Counted from the first letter of the stretch, positions 43,632 through 56,517 are shown. The stretch is 64,000 nt of DNA from Pengzhenrongella sicca (GCF_017569225.1 NZ_CP071868.1:1612001-1676000), one strand, 5' to 3'. Notes: generated by a model not told the origin, from the letters alone. Made by a program: numbers and translations.

Positions 43632-45272
43632 ATGACCGAATCGCCCGGTTACTCCCAGTACCGTGAGCTCGAGCGCCAGCTTGCCGCGCTCACGGCCAAG
43701 AACGCGCGCATGTCGGATGCCCTCGTCGCGGCGCGCGACCAGATCGTGGACCTCAAGACCCAGCTCGACGAGCTGGCCAAACCCCCCGGGACCTACGCGA
43801 TCTTCCTCGCGGCGCGCCCCGACGGCACGGTCGACATCATGTCGGCCGGCCGCAAGATGCACGTGAGCGCGAGCCCGGCGCTCGACCTGACGCACCTGCG
43901 CCCCGGGCAGGAGGTCATGCTCAACGAGGCCCTGACGGTCGTCGAGGTCGGCGGCTACGAGCCGGTCGGCGAGCTCGTGACGGTCAAGGAGCTGCTCGAG
44001 GGCGACCGCGCGCTGGTCATCGGCCGCTCCGACGAGGAGCGGGTGGTCCGGCTCGCCGGCCAGCTTCTGGAGCACACCGTCCGGGTCGGCGACGCGCTGA
44101 CGATCGATCCGCGCAGCGGCTTCGTGTTCGAGCGCATCCCGCGCTCGGAGGTCGAGGAGCTCGTCCTCGAAGAGGTCCCGGACATCGACTACACCGACAT
44201 CGGTGGGCTCGGGCCGCAGATCGAGCAGATCCGCGACGCCGTCGAGCTGCCGTTCCTGCACCCCGAGCTGTTCCGCGAGCACGGTCTGAAGCCGCCGAAG
44301 GGCGTCCTGCTGTACGGCCCGCCCGGCTGCGGGAAGACCCTCATCGCGAAGGCCGTCGCGCACTCGCTCGCCGCGACGGCGGCGACGGCGCGCGGCGAGG
44401 ACCCCGGCACGGCCAAGAGCTACTTCCTCAACGTCAAGGGCCCCGAGCTGCTGAACAAGTACGTGGGGGAGACCGAGCGGCACATCCGGCTGATCTTCGC
44501 CCGGGCCCGGGAGAAGGCCTCCGAGGGGTCGCCCGTGGTTGTGTTCTTCGACGAGATGGAGTCGCTGTTCCGCACCCGCGGGACGGGCGTCTCGAGCGAC
44601 GTCGAGACGACGATCGTGCCCCAGCTGCTCTCGGAGATCGACGGCGTGGAGCGGCTCGACAACGTCATCGTGATCGGCGCGTCCAACCGCGAGGACATGA
44701 TCGACCCGGCGATCCTGCGCCCCGGGCGCCTCGACGTGAAGATCAAGATCGAGCGGCCGGACGCCGAGGGGGCGAAGGAGATCTTCGCGAAGTACCTCAC
44801 GCCCAACCTCCCGATCCACGCCGACGACCTCGCCGAGCACGGCAACGACCCCCAGCTCGTGGTCGAGGCGATGATCGAGCGCGTCGTCGAGCGGATGTAC
44901 TCGGAGACCGAGGAGAACCGGTTCCTCGAGGTCACGTACGCCTCGGGCGACAAGGAGGTGCTGTTCTTCAAGGACTTCAACTCCGGCGCGATGATCCAGA
45001 ACGTCGTGGACCGCGCCAAGAAGTCCGCGATCAAGGCCCTGCTCGCCTCGGGCCAGCGCGGCCTGCGCGTCGATCACCTGCTCTCGGCGTGCGTCGACGA
45101 GTTCAAGGAGAACGAGGACCTGCCGAACACGACCAACCCCGACGACTGGGCGCGCATCTCGGGCAAGAAGGGCGAGCGCATCGTGTTCATCCGCACGATC
45201 GTCACGAGCAAGAAGGGCTCCGACTCCTCGCGCACCATCGAGACGGTCACGAGCACCGGCCAGTACCTGTAG
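43632..45272 (+). CDS. arc: proteasomal AAA+ ATPase ARC/Mpa
   Basis: 546-residue hexameric unfoldase that binds pupylated proteins and feeds them to the 20S proteasome. An N-terminal coiled coil (about 8-50, [21 protein letters not shown]) recognises Pup. Tandem OB domains follow (to about 190). The AAA domain has Walker A GPPGCGKT (229-236), Walker [11 protein letters not shown] (D307, E308) and sensor region [19 protein letters not shown]. The C-terminus ends GQYL, the penultimate-tyrosine motif that docks into the proteasome alpha ring. The length is normal for the family. Confidence 0.97.
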   Translation: MTESPGYSQYRELERQLAALTAKNARMSDALVAARDQIVDLKTQLDELAKPPGTYAIFLAARPDGTVDIMSAGRKMHVSASPALDLTHLRPGQEVMLNEALTVVEVGGYEPVGELVTVKELLEGDRALVIGRSDEERVVRLAGQLLEHTVRVGDALTIDPRSGFVFERIPRSEVEELVLEEVPDIDYTDIGGLGPQIEQIRDAVELPFLHPELFREHGLKPPKGVLLYGPPGCGKTLIAKAVAHSLAATAATARGEDPGTAKSYFLNVKGPELLNKYVGETERHIRLIFARAREKASEGSPVVVFFDEMESLFRTRGTGVSSDVETTIVPQLLSEIDGVERLDNVIVIGASNREDMIDPAILRPGRLDVKIKIERPDAEGAKEIFAKYLTPNLPIHADDLAEHGNDPQLVVEAMIERVVERMYSETEENRFLEVTYASGDKEVLFFKDFNSGAMIQNVVDRAKKSAIKALLASGQRGLRVDHLLSACVDEFKENEDLPNTTNPDDWARISGKKGERIVFIRTIVTSKKGSDSSRTIETVTSTGQYL

Positions 45273-45343
45273 CCGAGCGGTCGCGGGAGTCGGGGCGGTC
45301 GGCCGGTGGAGCAGTCGACCGCCGAACGGCTGCCCCGGCGAAC

Positions 45344-45349
45344 TAGGGT
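45344..45349 (+). promoter_or_regulatory. -10 element for a leaderless transcript
   Basis: TAGGGT, six bases, then the GTG of dop at 45356. Confidence 0.5.
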
Positions 45350-45355
45350 GGCCGC

Positions 45356-47041
45356 GTGACAGTGCGCCGCGTGATGGGTATCGAGACCGAGTACGGGATC
45401 CTCCAGCCGGGGCGGCCGATGGCGAACCCGATGCTCCTGTCGTCGTACGTCGTCGCGGCGCACGTGCCCGCGCGCGTGGGTTCGCGCACGCGCGCCCGCT
45501 GGGACTACGACGACGAGGACCCGCTGCACGACGCGCGCGGCTTCCGGCTGCAGCGCGCCGCCGCCCACCCGTCGATGCTCACGGACGACCCGGCGCACCC
45601 GGCCCCGGCGGTCGACGCCGATCCCGCCGACGGCGGGGCCGAGCGGCTGCAGGAGCTCGCCCGGCCGGTGGTCGAGGAGTACGACGACCCGAGCGCCGCC
45701 AACGTGATCCTCACCAACGGCGCGCGGCTGTACGTCGACCACGCGCACCCCGAGTACTCCTCGCCCGAGGTCACCGGCCCGCTCGACGCCGTGCGCTGGG
45801 ACCGCGCCGGGGAGCTCGTCATGCTCGCCTGCGTGCGGACGATCGCGCAGAACCCGGGCCTGCCCGACGTCGCGCTGTACAAGAACAACGTCGACGGCAA
45901 GGGGGCGACGTACGGCACGCACGAGAACTACCTCGTCGAGCGCGACGTGCCGTTCGCCGACCTGGCGCGCCGCATCACCCCGTTCCTCGTCACGCGCCAG
46001 GTGTTCACGGGCGCGGGTCGGGTCGGCCTCGGCCAGCGCGGCGAGACGCCGGGATTCCAGCTCTCGCAGCGGGCCGACTACATCGAGGCGGAAGTCGGGC
46101 TGGAGACGACCCTGCGGCGCCCGATCGTCAACACGCGCGACGAGCCGCACGCCGACCCGACCCGGTGGCGGCGCCTGCACGTCATCATCGGCGACGCGAA
46201 CCTCGTGCAGCCCGCGACCTACCTCAAGCTCGGCACGACGTCGCTCGTGCTCTGGCTCGTCGAGCAGTGCCTGGTCGGCGCCGGCGGGCCCGCCGCCGCG
46301 GCCGCCCTCGTCGCGATCGACCGGCTCGCCCTGGCGGACCCCGTCGCCGCGGTGCACACCGTCAGCCACGACCTGACCCTGACTGAGAAGCTCGAGCTCG
46401 CCGACGGGCGGCGGCTGACCGCGATCGAGGTGCAGCTCGAGTACCTCGCCGCGGTGCGCTCGGCGCTCGGCCTCGCCGCGTCGTCGGCCTCCGCCGCGCC
46501 GGACGCCCCGGACGCCCCGGACGCGCTGGATGCGGAGACGGCGGACGTCCTGGCGCGCTGGGCCAGCGTGCTCGAGCGCCTCGCGACCGACCCGGCGAGC
46601 TGCGCGCGCGAGGTCGAGTGGCTCGCCAAGCTGCGGGTGCTCGAGGGCCTGCGCCGCCGAGACCACCTCGCCTGGGACCACCCGCGGCTCGCGGCCGTCG
46701 ACCTGCAGTGGTCCGACCTGCGTCCCGAGCGCGGCCTGTACTTCCGGCTGCTCGAGGCGGGTGCGATCGAGTCGCTGATCGACGACGACTCGGCCGAGCG
46801 GGCGGCGGTGCACCCGCCGGCGGACACCCGCGCGTACTTCCGCGGCGAGGCGCTCGCGCGGTACGCGAGCCACATCTCGGCCGCGAGCTGGGACTCCATC
46901 GTCTTCGACGTGCCGGGCGCCCCGACGTTGCAGCGCGTGCCGATGCGCGACCCCCTGCGGGGCACCCGCGAGCACGTCGGGTCCCTGCTCGACCGCAGCC
47001 CGGACGCGCGCAGCCTGCTCGAGGCGCTCGCGGCCACCTGA
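45356..47041 (+). CDS. dop: Pup deamidase/depupylase Dop
   Basis: 561-residue carboxylate-amine-ligase-fold enzyme that converts the C-terminal Gln of Pup to Glu and also removes Pup from substrates. Features: VMGIETEYGI with E10 for magnesium-ATP, the Dop-specific loop (about residues 40-90), RLYVDHAHPEYSSPE with the nucleophilic Asp near 128, KNNVDGKGATYGTHENYLV, and [13 protein letters not shown]. An Ala/Pro/Asp-rich insert near residue 385 contains 9-bp repeats. It begins a likely transcription unit with its own promoter between arc and pup. Confidence 0.96.
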   Translation: MTVRRVMGIETEYGILQPGRPMANPMLLSSYVVAAHVPARVGSRTRARWDYDDEDPLHDARGFRLQRAAAHPSMLTDDPAHPAPAVDADPADGGAERLQELARPVVEEYDDPSAANVILTNGARLYVDHAHPEYSSPEVTGPLDAVRWDRAGELVMLACVRTIAQNPGLPDVALYKNNVDGKGATYGTHENYLVERDVPFADLARRITPFLVTRQVFTGAGRVGLGQRGETPGFQLSQRADYIEAEVGLETTLRRPIVNTRDEPHADPTRWRRLHVIIGDANLVQPATYLKLGTTSLVLWLVEQCLVGAGGPAAAAALVAIDRLALADPVAAVHTVSHDLTLTEKLELADGRRLTAIEVQLEYLAAVRSALGLAASSASAAPDAPDAPDALDAETADVLARWASVLERLATDPASCAREVEWLAKLRVLEGLRRRDHLAWDHPRLAAVDLQWSDLRPERGLYFRLLEAGAIESLIDDDSAERAAVHPPADTRAYFRGEALARYASHISAASWDSIVFDVPGAPTLQRVPMRDPLRGTREHVGSLLDRSPDARSLLEALAAT

Positions 47042-47050
47042 GGGCGACGA

Positions 47051-47076
47051 CGCGCCCGGGCGCGGGCCCGGGCGCG
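47051..47076 (+). terminator. GC-rich hairpin between dop and pup
   Basis: CGCGCCCGGG (47051-47060) pairs with CCCGGGCGCG (47067-47076) as a perfect 10-bp stem with a six-base loop, nine bases after the dop stop. There is no T-run, so termination would be partial at best; it may instead protect mRNA ends. Confidence 0.4.
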
Positions 47077-47105
47077 TTCGCCCCGGCGCCGCGCGGGCCA
47101 GGGCC

Positions 47106-47111
47106 TAGGCT
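47106..47111 (+). promoter_or_regulatory. possible -10 element for pup
   Basis: TAGGCT lies 35 bases before the pup ATG. A GAGGAG ribosome-binding site follows nearer the start, so this transcript would have a short leader, unlike the leaderless set. Confidence 0.4.
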
Positions 47112-47146
47112 GAAGCGGTAGGACACGTCGAGCCGAGGAGATCGCC

Positions 47147-47338
47147 ATGGCTGGTCAGGAACACGCGCACGCGCATCGGTCCGACGACGAGGATGCGCCG
47201 GAGCCCGCTGCGCCCGCCGTCCCGTCGGCGCAGGCGCGCGATGCCGAGGTGGACGCGCTGCTCGAGGAGATCGACGAGGTGCTCGAGACGAACTCCGAGC
47301 AGTTCGTCCGAGGGTTCGTGCAGAAGGGCGGGCAGTGA
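47147..47338 (+). CDS. pup: prokaryotic ubiquitin-like protein Pup
   Basis: 63-residue intrinsically disordered protein tag. The C-terminal half ([31 protein letters not shown]) is the conserved part that forms a helix with the ARC coiled coil. It ends GGQ, so Dop must deamidate the last residue to Glu before PafA can attach it to substrate lysines. The His/Asp/Ala/Pro-rich N-terminus is normal. GAGGAG lies six bases before the ATG. The stop is seven bases before prcB. Confidence 0.98.
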   Translation: MAGQEHAHAHRSDDEDAPEPAAPAVPSAQARDAEVDALLEEIDEVLETNSEQFVRGFVQKGGQ

Positions 47339-47345
47339 CGTCTCG

Positions 47346-48200
47346 ATGAGCCCGGACTCCCACGGTCGGCTCCCGCGCGCCTTCACGACGCCCGGCTCGC
47401 CGTCGTTCGTCGACTTCCTGCGTGACTACGCCCCCGACCTGCTGCCGAGCGGCCGCCCGCTGCCCGCCGGCGACGTGCCGGTCGCCCCGCACGCCACGAC
47501 GATCGTCGCGCTCGCGTTCGGCGGCGGGGTCGTGATGGCGGGGGACCGGCGCGCGACCGCGGGCTCGATGATCGCGAGCCGCGAGATCGAGAAGGTCTTC
47601 CCCGCCGACGAGTTCTCCGCGGTCGGCATCGCCGGCGCGGCAGGTCTCGCGGTCGAGATGGTGCGGCTGTTCCAGCTCGAGCTCGAGCACTACGAGAAGA
47701 TCGAGGGCGCGCTGCTCTCGCTCGACGGCAAGGCGAACCGCCTCTCGACGATGATCCGGTCCAACCTTGGCCTGGCCATGCAGGGGCTCGCCGTGGTCCC
47801 CCTGTTCGCCGGCTTCGACGTCGACCGTCAGGTCGGGCGGATCTTCTCGTTCGACGTCACGGGCGGGCGCTACGAGGAGCACGAGCACCACAGCGTCGGG
47901 TCGGGCTCGGTCTTCGCGCGCGGGTCGCTCAAGAAGCGTTGGCACCCGGGCCTCGACGCCGACGGCGCGGTCCGGGTCGCGCTCGAGGCGCTCGTCGACG
48001 CGGCCGACGACGACTCGGCGACCGGCGGCCCCGACTCGGTGCGCCGGATCTGGCCGGTCGTCGCGATCGTGACCGCCGCGGGGTACGCCCGCGTCGGGGA
48101 CGGGCCGCTCGGCGAGATGGTCGACGCGCTCGCGGAGCGCCGCCGGACCGAGCACGCACGCGGCGCCGCCGCATCGATCGAGGACGGGGGCCCGCGATGA
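47346..48200 (+). CDS. prcB: 20S proteasome beta subunit
   Basis: 284-residue precursor of the catalytic subunit. The propeptide (residues 1-50) ends APHA, and cleavage exposes T51 of TTIVALAF as the N-terminal nucleophile. [15 protein letters not shown] and [12 protein letters not shown] (Asp and Lys of the active site) follow. The start is the ATG at 47346. It overlaps prcA by four bases, giving coupled expression of both rings' subunits. Confidence 0.97.
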   Translation: MSPDSHGRLPRAFTTPGSPSFVDFLRDYAPDLLPSGRPLPAGDVPVAPHATTIVALAFGGGVVMAGDRRATAGSMIASREIEKVFPADEFSAVGIAGAAGLAVEMVRLFQLELEHYEKIEGALLSLDGKANRLSTMIRSNLGLAMQGLAVVPLFAGFDVDRQVGRIFSFDVTGGRYEEHEHHSVGSGSVFARGSLKKRWHPGLDADGAVRVALEALVDAADDDSATGGPDSVRRIWPVVAIVTAAGYARVGDGPLGEMVDALAERRRTEHARGAAASIEDGGPR

Positions 48201-48898
48201 GCATGCCGTTCTACGTCTCGCCCGAGCAGCTGATGAAGGACCGGGCGGACTACGCCCGCAAGGGCATCGCGCGCGGGCGCTCCGTCGTCGTGCTCGGCTA
48301 CGCCGGCGGCATCGCCTTCGCGACCGAGAACCCGTCGCGCTCGCTGCACAAGATCTCGGAGATCTACGACCGGATCGCGTTCGCGGCCGTGGGCAAGTAC
48401 AACGAGTTCGAGAACCTGCGCGTCGCCGGGGTCCGCTACGCCGACCTGCGCGGGTACTCCTACGACCGGGCCGACGTCAACGCCCGCGGGCTCGCCAACG
48501 CCTACGCGCAGACGCTCGGCACGGTCTTCACGACCGAGTCGAAGCCGCTCGAGGTGGAGGTCGTCGTCGCCGAGGTCGGCGACGACGAGGCGCACGACCA
48601 GCTGTACCGGCTGTCCTACGACGGCTCGGTCGCGGACGAGCACGGCTACGTCGCGATGGGCGGGCACGCCGAGCGGCTCGGGACCCTGCTGGCGGACGAG
48701 TGGACCCCCGGCCTCGACCTGGCCTCGGTCTTGGGGCTGGCGGTCCGGGCCCTGGGGGCGCAGGCTGAGGGCGAGCCGCGGGCGATCCCGGCGGGCCAGC
48801 TCGAAGTCGCGGTGCTGGACCGGACGCGTCCCCGGCGAGCGTTCCGGCGCCTGCCGGCGGCGCAGCTCGGGGACCTGCTCGGGGACGAACCGGCCTAG
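48197..48898 (+). CDS. prcA: 20S proteasome alpha subunit
   Basis: 233-residue alpha-ring subunit: [43 protein letters not shown], with the gating N-terminus, then [28 protein letters not shown]. There is no catalytic Thr. The alpha ring is the docking site for the ARC C-terminal tyrosine motif. The C-terminal tail is shorter than in mycobacteria. It starts within the prcB stop (ATGA) and lies 18 bases before pafA. Confidence 0.96.
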   Translation: MSMPFYVSPEQLMKDRADYARKGIARGRSVVVLGYAGGIAFATENPSRSLHKISEIYDRIAFAAVGKYNEFENLRVAGVRYADLRGYSYDRADVNARGLANAYAQTLGTVFTTESKPLEVEVVVAEVGDDEAHDQLYRLSYDGSVADEHGYVAMGGHAERLGTLLADEWTPGLDLASVLGLAVRALGAQAEGEPRAIPAGQLEVAVLDRTRPRRAFRRLPAAQLGDLLGDEPA

Positions 48899-48916
48899 GC
48901 GGAGAGGGGGGAGACG

Positions 48917-50278
48917 ATGGACCGCAGAATCTTTGGTCTCGAGACCGAGTACGGGGTGACGTGCGCGGCCGACGACGGCCGCGGGCTGTCCGCGGACGAG
49001 GTCGCGCGGTACCTGTTCCGCAAGGTGGTCGCCTGGGGCAGGTCGTCGAACGTCTTCCTGAAGAACGGCTCCCGGCTTTACCTCGACGTCGGCTCGCACC
49101 CGGAGTACGCGACGGCCGAGTGCGACGACGTGCGCCAGCTCGTCGCCCACGACCGCGGCGGCGAGCGGATCCTGGAGGGCCTGGTCGCGGACGCGCAGCA
49201 GCGGCTCGTGCACGAGGGGCTGCCCGGGCGGATCCACCTGTTCAAGAACAACACCGACTCCGCCGGCAACTCCTACGGGTGCCACGAGAACTACCTGGTG
49301 CGCCGCCAGGGGGACTTCGGGCACCTCGCGGACGTGCTGGTCCCGTTCTTCATCAGCCGGCAGGTGCTCACGGGCGCGGGCAAGGTGCTGGCCACGCCGC
49401 GCGGGGCGACGTACTGCCTGTCGCAGCGCGCCGACCACATCTGGGAGGCGGTCTCCAGCGCGACGACGCGGTCGCGGCCGATCATCAACACGCGCGACGA
49501 GCCGCACGCCGACGCCGAGCACTTCCGCCGCCTGCACGTGATCGTCGGGGACTCGTCGATGGCCGAGCCGACGACGATGCTCAAGGTCGGCGCGACCGAC
49601 CTGATCCTGCGCATGGTCGAGGCCGGGGTGCCGATGCGGGACATGGCGCTCGAGAACCCGATCCGGGCGATCCGCGAGATCAGCCACGACATGACGGGCC
49701 TGCACGTCGTCCAGCTCGCGAGCGGGCGCACCGCCACGGCCGTCGACCTGCAGGAGGAGTACCTGACCCGCGCGAAGGAGTTCCTCGCGGTCAACCTGGA
49801 CGCGACGCCGGCGGTCAAGCAGGTCATCGACCTGTGGGAGCGCGGGCTGCTCGCGCTGCGCACCGGCGACCTGACGCTCGTCGACCGGGAGCTCGACTGG
49901 GTGATCAAGTGGCGGATCCTCGAGCGCTACCGCGACAAGCACGGGCTCGAGCTGTCGGACCCGCGGATCGCGCGGCTCGACCTCGCCTATCACGACATCT
50001 CCCGGACCGAGGGGCTGTACAACCTGCTCGCCGCGCGCGGCATGGTCGAGCGGGTCACGACCGATCTCGAGGTCTTCGAGGCCACGGCGATTCCCCCGCA
50101 GACGACGCGAGCCAAGCTGCGCGGCGACTTCGTCCGGCGCGCCCAGGAGGCCCGCCGCGACTACACCGTGGACTGGGTGCACCTCAAGCTCAACGACCAG
50201 GCGCAGCGCACAGTCCTGTGCAAGGACCCGTTCCGCAGCGTCGACGAGCGCGTCGAACGGCTCATCGAGTCGATGTGA
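48917..50278 (+). CDS. pafA: Pup-protein ligase PafA
   Basis: 453-residue ligase that couples the C-terminal Glu of Pup to substrate lysines with ATP. Visible: [10 protein letters not shown] with E9 for magnesium, [16 protein letters not shown] with D57 as catalytic Asp, [32 protein letters not shown] and the C-terminal domain to [14 protein letters not shown]. It is a paralogue of Dop without the Dop loop. With arc, dop, pup and prcBA it makes a complete pathway in this window. GGAGAGGGGGGAG lies upstream of the ATG. Confidence 0.97.
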   Translation: MDRRIFGLETEYGVTCAADDGRGLSADEVARYLFRKVVAWGRSSNVFLKNGSRLYLDVGSHPEYATAECDDVRQLVAHDRGGERILEGLVADAQQRLVHEGLPGRIHLFKNNTDSAGNSYGCHENYLVRRQGDFGHLADVLVPFFISRQVLTGAGKVLATPRGATYCLSQRADHIWEAVSSATTRSRPIINTRDEPHADAEHFRRLHVIVGDSSMAEPTTMLKVGATDLILRMVEAGVPMRDMALENPIRAIREISHDMTGLHVVQLASGRTATAVDLQEEYLTRAKEFLAVNLDATPAVKQVIDLWERGLLALRTGDLTLVDRELDWVIKWRILERYRDKHGLELSDPRIARLDLAYHDISRTEGLYNLLAARGMVERVTTDLEVFEATAIPPQTTRAKLRGDFVRRAQEARRDYTVDWVHLKLNDQAQRTVLCKDPFRSVDERVERLIESM

Positions 50279-50349
50279 GGCCCCGGCCCGCGGCGGTGCG
50301 CGCCCCGTAGAGTGAGCCGGGCGAATCTCCGCCCGACGAAAGGCTTGAC

Positions 50350-51252
50350 GTGCGACGACTGCTGGTCGCGACCCTTGCGGCCGTGTTGATGCTCGCCGGG
50401 TGCACGCCCGACGCGCCCGCACCCCAGGTGCGGGTCACCGGGGACGCGACTGCCGAGCCGGTGCTCGACTACACGGCGCCGCTGGACATCACGACGGCGG
50501 ACGCTGAGCTCGTGTGGGCCGGCGACGGGCCGAAGCTCGAGGACGACGGCCCCGTGCTGCTCGACTACCGGCTCGAGAAGGCGACCGACGGGTCGCTCGT
50601 CGAGGAGACGTACACCACCGTCCCGAAGCCGTTCACGATGACCCCCGAGATCCTCAGCGAGGATCTGTACGACGCGCTCTCGGGCGAGTCGGTGGGCGCG
50701 CGCATCCTCCTGCTGCTGCCCGCGACGTCGGACACCTCGAGCTTCGCGTCCGTCATGGTGGTCGACGTCCTGCCGACCCGCGCCGCGGGCGAGGCGGTCC
50801 CGCCGCGCGAGGGCCTGCCGCCCGTGACGCTCGCGCAGGACGGCGAGCCGACCATCGCCGCGCCACAGGGCGAGCCCCCGAGCAGCCTCGTGGTCCAGGC
50901 GCTCATCAAGGGCGACGGCGTGCAGGTCGAGGAGGGCGCGACCGTGACGGTCCAGTTCGCCGGGGTGCGGTGGCTGGACGGCTCCGTCTACGACTCGAGC
51001 TGGACCCAGGCGGGGCCGATGTCGTTCGACCTCGGCGCCGGGGTGCTGCCCGGCCTCGCCGAGGGGCTGGTCGAGCAGACGGTCGGCAGCCAGGTGATGC
51101 TGGTGATCCCGCCGGCGAGCGGGGGCGCCGTCGGCGCCGAGACCGACACGCTGGTGCTCGTCGTCGACCTGCTCGCCGCGAGCAACCCCGCGGACGCGGA
51201 CGCGGCCGCGGCCGCCGAGGCGACGCCCACGCCGACCGGCGAGGCCGGCTAG
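50350..51252 (+). CDS. FKBP-type peptidyl-prolyl isomerase lipoprotein
   Basis: 300-residue secreted lipoprotein. The signal peptide MRRLLVATLAAVLMLAGC ends in an LAGC lipobox, so C18 is lipidated and the protein is anchored outside the membrane. The C-terminal FKBP domain (about 165-275) has VVQALIKGDGVQVEEGATVTVQFAGVRW, SSWTQAGPMSFDLGAGVLPGLAEGLVEQTVGSQVMLVIPP. A first, degenerate FKBP-like domain covers about 45-140. The tail is Ala/Pro/Thr-rich. FKBP genes often follow pafA in Actinobacteria. It is probably a folding helper for exported proteins. Confidence 0.9.
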   Translation: MRRLLVATLAAVLMLAGCTPDAPAPQVRVTGDATAEPVLDYTAPLDITTADAELVWAGDGPKLEDDGPVLLDYRLEKATDGSLVEETYTTVPKPFTMTPEILSEDLYDALSGESVGARILLLLPATSDTSSFASVMVVDVLPTRAAGEAVPPREGLPPVTLAQDGEPTIAAPQGEPPSSLVVQALIKGDGVQVEEGATVTVQFAGVRWLDGSVYDSSWTQAGPMSFDLGAGVLPGLAEGLVEQTVGSQVMLVIPPASGGAVGAETDTLVLVVDLLAASNPADADAAAAAEATPTPTGEAG

Positions 51253-52023
51253 ATGGGCCTCGCGCTGCGCGTCATCCCGTGCCTCGACGTCGACTCCGGC
51301 CGGGTCGTCAAGGGCGTCAACTTCGAGAACCTTCGCGACGCGGGCGATCCCGTCGAGCTCGCGCGCCGCTACGACGGCGAGGGCGCCGACGAGGTCACGT
51401 TCCTCGACGTCTCGGCGTCGTCAGGCGACCGCGAGACCACGTACGACGTGGTGCGCCGCACCGCGGAGGAGATCTTCGTGCCGCTGACGGTCGGCGGCGG
51501 GGTGCGCAGCCCCGCGGACGTCGACAAGCTGCTGCGCGCGGGCGCGGACAAGGTGGGGGTCAACACGGCCGCGATCGCGCGCCCCGAGCTCATCGCCGAG
51601 ATCGCGGACCGGTTCGGGAGCCAGGTGCTCGTGCTCTCGGTCGACGCGCGGCGCGTGAGCGGCGACACGCGCACGGAGTCGGGCTACGAGGTCACGACGC
51701 ACGGGGGCAGGCGGGGCACCGGGATCGACGCCGTCGAGTGGGCTGCGCGGGGCGCGCGGCTGGGCGTCGGCGAGATCCTCCTCAACTCGATGGACGCCGA
51801 CGGCACGACGGGCGGCTTCGACCTCGAGATGCTCCGCGCGGTGCGCGCCGAGGTCGGCGTCCCGCTCATCGCGAGCGGCGGCGCCGGGACGCCGGAGCAC
51901 TTCGTCGAGGCTGCCCGGGCGGGCGCCGACGCGGTGCTCGCCGCGAGCGTGTTCCACTTCGGCGCGCTGACCGTCGGCCAGGTCAAGGCGCACCTGCGCG
52001 CCGCGGGGATCGTCGTGCGCTAG
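51253..52023 (+). CDS. hisF: imidazole glycerol phosphate synthase cyclase subunit HisF
   Basis: 256-residue TIM-barrel enzyme of histidine synthesis. It uses ammonia from HisH to convert PRFAR to imidazole glycerol phosphate and AICAR. Catalytic residues are in [17 protein letters not shown] (D11) and VLSVDARR (the D130 equivalent). [28 protein letters not shown] and [10 protein letters not shown] bind phosphate. The length is normal. The ATG directly follows the FKBP stop with no gap. HisH is not adjacent; hisI lies 4.6 kb downstream. Confidence 0.96.
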   Translation: MGLALRVIPCLDVDSGRVVKGVNFENLRDAGDPVELARRYDGEGADEVTFLDVSASSGDRETTYDVVRRTAEEIFVPLTVGGGVRSPADVDKLLRAGADKVGVNTAAIARPELIAEIADRFGSQVLVLSVDARRVSGDTRTESGYEVTTHGGRRGTGIDAVEWAARGARLGVGEILLNSMDADGTTGGFDLEMLRAVRAEVGVPLIASGGAGTPEHFVEAARAGADAVLAASVFHFGALTVGQVKAHLRAAGIVVR

Positions 52024-52027
52024 GCGG

Positions 52028-52672
52028 TCAGCTGGCCGTCGCCTCGGCCAGCGCCGTCACGTCGACCGGGTCGCCGAGCACGTGCACGCGGGCCGCGGCA
52101 GTGCGGCCGAACGCGTGCAGGATCACCTCGCCGACCTCGCCGCGCACGACGACGGTGCCGGCGCGTCCGCGCGGGCGCCGCACCTCGCGCCGCGGACCGC
52201 CGGGGACGACCAGCACGACGCCGACCCGGGCGCCGCGGTACATCAGCGCGGCGGTGCGCACCAGCTGATGCCACAGCTCGGCGGTGAGCGCCGGGTCCAG
52301 GGTGCGGGGGCCGGCGGCGCCGGCGCCGCGGCGGACGTCCTCGGTGTGCACGAAGAACTCGAGCAGGTTGCCGGCGTCGCCTGCCCAGCTCATCGGCTGC
52401 CACCGCGGCGGGCCCGCGGCGACGCGCGCGATCAGGTCGGCGTACCCGGCCGGCTCGACGGCCGAGTCCGCCAGGGCGCCGATGGCGCGCTCGGTGCGGC
52501 CGGACAGCAGGGGGACCGCGACCCCGGCGGCGACGAGCGGCGCGTTCTCCCGGAGCACGACGTGGGCGGCCAGGTGGCGCGCCTGCCACCCCTCGCACAG
52601 GGTCGGCGCCGCGGGGCTTGCCTCGGTCAGTGCCTGCACCAGGGCGGACCGCTCGTGCTCGTGCCAACTCAT
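52028..52672 (-). CDS. TIGR03085-type maleylpyruvate-isomerase-fold protein
   Basis: 214-residue protein with the DinB-like four-helix start MSWHEHERSALVQALTEASPAAPTLCEGWQARHLAAHVVLRE, including the HxxxH-type metal site, and a C-terminal SCP-like half (RAGTVVVRGEVGEVILHAFGRTAAARVHVLGDP). It resembles the TIGR03085 subgroup of mycothiol-dependent or metal-binding proteins. Since mshC shows that mycothiol is made, a thiol-linked role is plausible, but no substrate is known. Convergent with hisF with a four-base gap. Confidence 0.8.
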   Translation of the reverse strand: MSWHEHERSALVQALTEASPAAPTLCEGWQARHLAAHVVLRENAPLVAAGVAVPLLSGRTERAIGALADSAVEPAGYADLIARVAAGPPRWQPMSWAGDAGNLLEFFVHTEDVRRGAGAAGPRTLDPALTAELWHQLVRTAALMYRGARVGVVLVVPGGPRREVRRPRGRAGTVVVRGEVGEVILHAFGRTAAARVHVLGDPVDVTALAEATAS

Positions 52673-52756
52673 GCCCACGATGGTCGCACGCCCCGCCGGA
52701 CCGCGGCATGCGTGAGAGGATCGCCGGATCCCTGCCACCGACTGCGAAGGATCGAT

Positions 52757-54681
52757 GTGCCCGCGCGCTCGCAGTCCGGCCGTTCCACGTACGCGCTCAC
52801 CGGATCGGTGGCGCGGCGATCGGTCCAGGTGATGGTCCGCGGCATCGCGGCGGAGCCGCGCACCTACCTCGTGGCCATCGGCGTCTCCGCCGTCTTCGGC
52901 GCCGTGACCGTGGCGGTCAGCCAGGTGCTCGGCGCGATCACCGATGACGTCATCGTGCCGGCGCTCGCGGGGTCCGGCGTCGCGCGCGACCGCTTGCCGC
53001 TCGCCGGCCTCGCGCTCGCCGGGGTCGCGGTGACCCTGGGCGTGAGCGTCGCCCTGCGCCGCGTGTTCGCCGGGATCGGGTACGCGGACCTCCAGGCGGG
53101 CCACCGCACGCGGGTGACCCGTCAATACCTGCGGCTGCCGATGTCGTGGCACCGCCAGCACCCCACCGGGCAGCTGCTCTCGAACGCGAACTCGGACGTC
53201 GAGGCGGCGACGGGCGTGTTCAACCCGCTGCCCTTCGCCCTCGGGGTAGCCGTGATGATCGCCGTCGCGGCGGTCGCGCTGCTGCGCACGGACCTGTGGC
53301 TCGCGCTCGCGGCGCTCGCGGTCCTGCCCGTCGCCGTGGCCGCGAACCTCGTCTTCCAACGGTCGATGTCGCCCGCCATCACGCGCGCGCAGCAGCTGCG
53401 CGCCGAGGTCTCCGACGTCGCGCACGAGAGCTTCGAGGCCGCGCTGCTCGTGAAGTCGCTCGGCACCGCGGACCGTGAGCAGCGCCGGTTCGCGGCCCGC
53501 GCCGAGCAGCTGCGCCACGCCAACGTGCGGGTCGGGCAGGTGCGCGCCGTCTTCGACCCCGCCATCGACGTGCTGCCCGGCCTCGGGGCGCTGCTCGTGC
53601 TGCTCGTCGGCACGGTCCGCGTGCAGGCCGACGCGATCGGGACCGGGGACGTCGTCTCCGCCGCCTACCTCCTGACGCTGCTCGCAGTGCCGGTCCGCGC
53701 GTTCGGCTGGGTGCTGGGCGAGCTGCCGCGGTCGCTCGTCGGCTACGAGCGGATCGCCCGGGTGCTCGACGCGCGCGGCGAGCTCACGCCCGGCACCCGG
53801 CCGCTGCCGGCGGCGGACGCCGCCGGGCGGGGGATCCGGGTCGAGCTGCGCGACGTCGGCGTGGCCGTGGCGACCGCGAACGGGCCCGTCACCCTCGTGC
53901 GCGACATCGACCTCGACCTCGCGCCGGGGCGCACCGTCGCGCTGGTCGGGCCGACCGGCGCGGGCAAGACCACCCTCGTCTCGCTGCTGAGCCGGCTGTC
54001 CGACCCGACGACCGGGCACGTGCGGCTCGCGGGGATCGACGTGCGCGACGTCGTGCCCGCCGACCTGGCCCGCCGCGTCGCGCTCGTGGCCCAGTCGACG
54101 TTCCTGTTCGAGGACACGGTCCGCGCGAACGTGACCCTCGCGGACGCCGACGACGTCGCCGCGCCCGACGACGCCGCCGTCTGGGCCGCGCTCCGGCTTG
54201 CGCACGTGGACGGCGTCGTCGCCGCGCTGCCCGGCGGGCTCGACGCCGCGCTCGGCGAGCGCGGCGCCAACCTTTCCGGCGGCCAGCGCCAGCGGCTCGC
54301 CCTCGCGCGCGCGCTCGTGCGCCGCCCGCGGCTGCTCGTGCTCGACGACGCGACCTCGGCCGTGGACCCGCGCATCGAGCAGCAGATCCTCACCGGGCTG
54401 CGCACGCCGGCCCCTCGCGCTGACGGTGCCCAGGACGGTGCCGGCGGTGATGGCGGCCCGACCGTGCTCATGGTCGCGTACCGGATGTCGTCGGTGCTCC
54501 TCGCGGACGAGGTGATTCACCTCGAGTCGGGCCGGATCGTCGACCGCGGGTCGCACGCGGAGCTGCTCGCGCGGGACCCGGGCTACGCCGCCCTGGCGAC
54601 CGCGTACGAGCAGGAGACCGAGCGGCGCGCGGCTGAGGCCGCGGACGAGGCGACCGCGGACCCGGACGAGGTGAGCAGCCG

Positions 54682-54685
<4 letters not shown>
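52757..54685 (+). CDS. ABC exporter half-transporter, degenerate ATP-site subunit (second pair)
   Basis: 642-residue exporter subunit with six helices (about 35-325) and a nucleotide-binding domain (about 360-600). Walker A is GPTGAGKTT and the signature NLSGGQRQR is canonical. Walker B reads LLVLDDATSAVD with Asp for the catalytic Glu, and the switch loop reads MVAYRMSS with Tyr for His. An Asp/Gly-rich insert lies just before the switch loop. GAAGGA lies six bases before the GTG at 52757. The stop overlaps the next ATG, so the two genes should encode one heterodimer. Confidence 0.92.
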
Positions 54686-56517
<1,832 letters not shown>

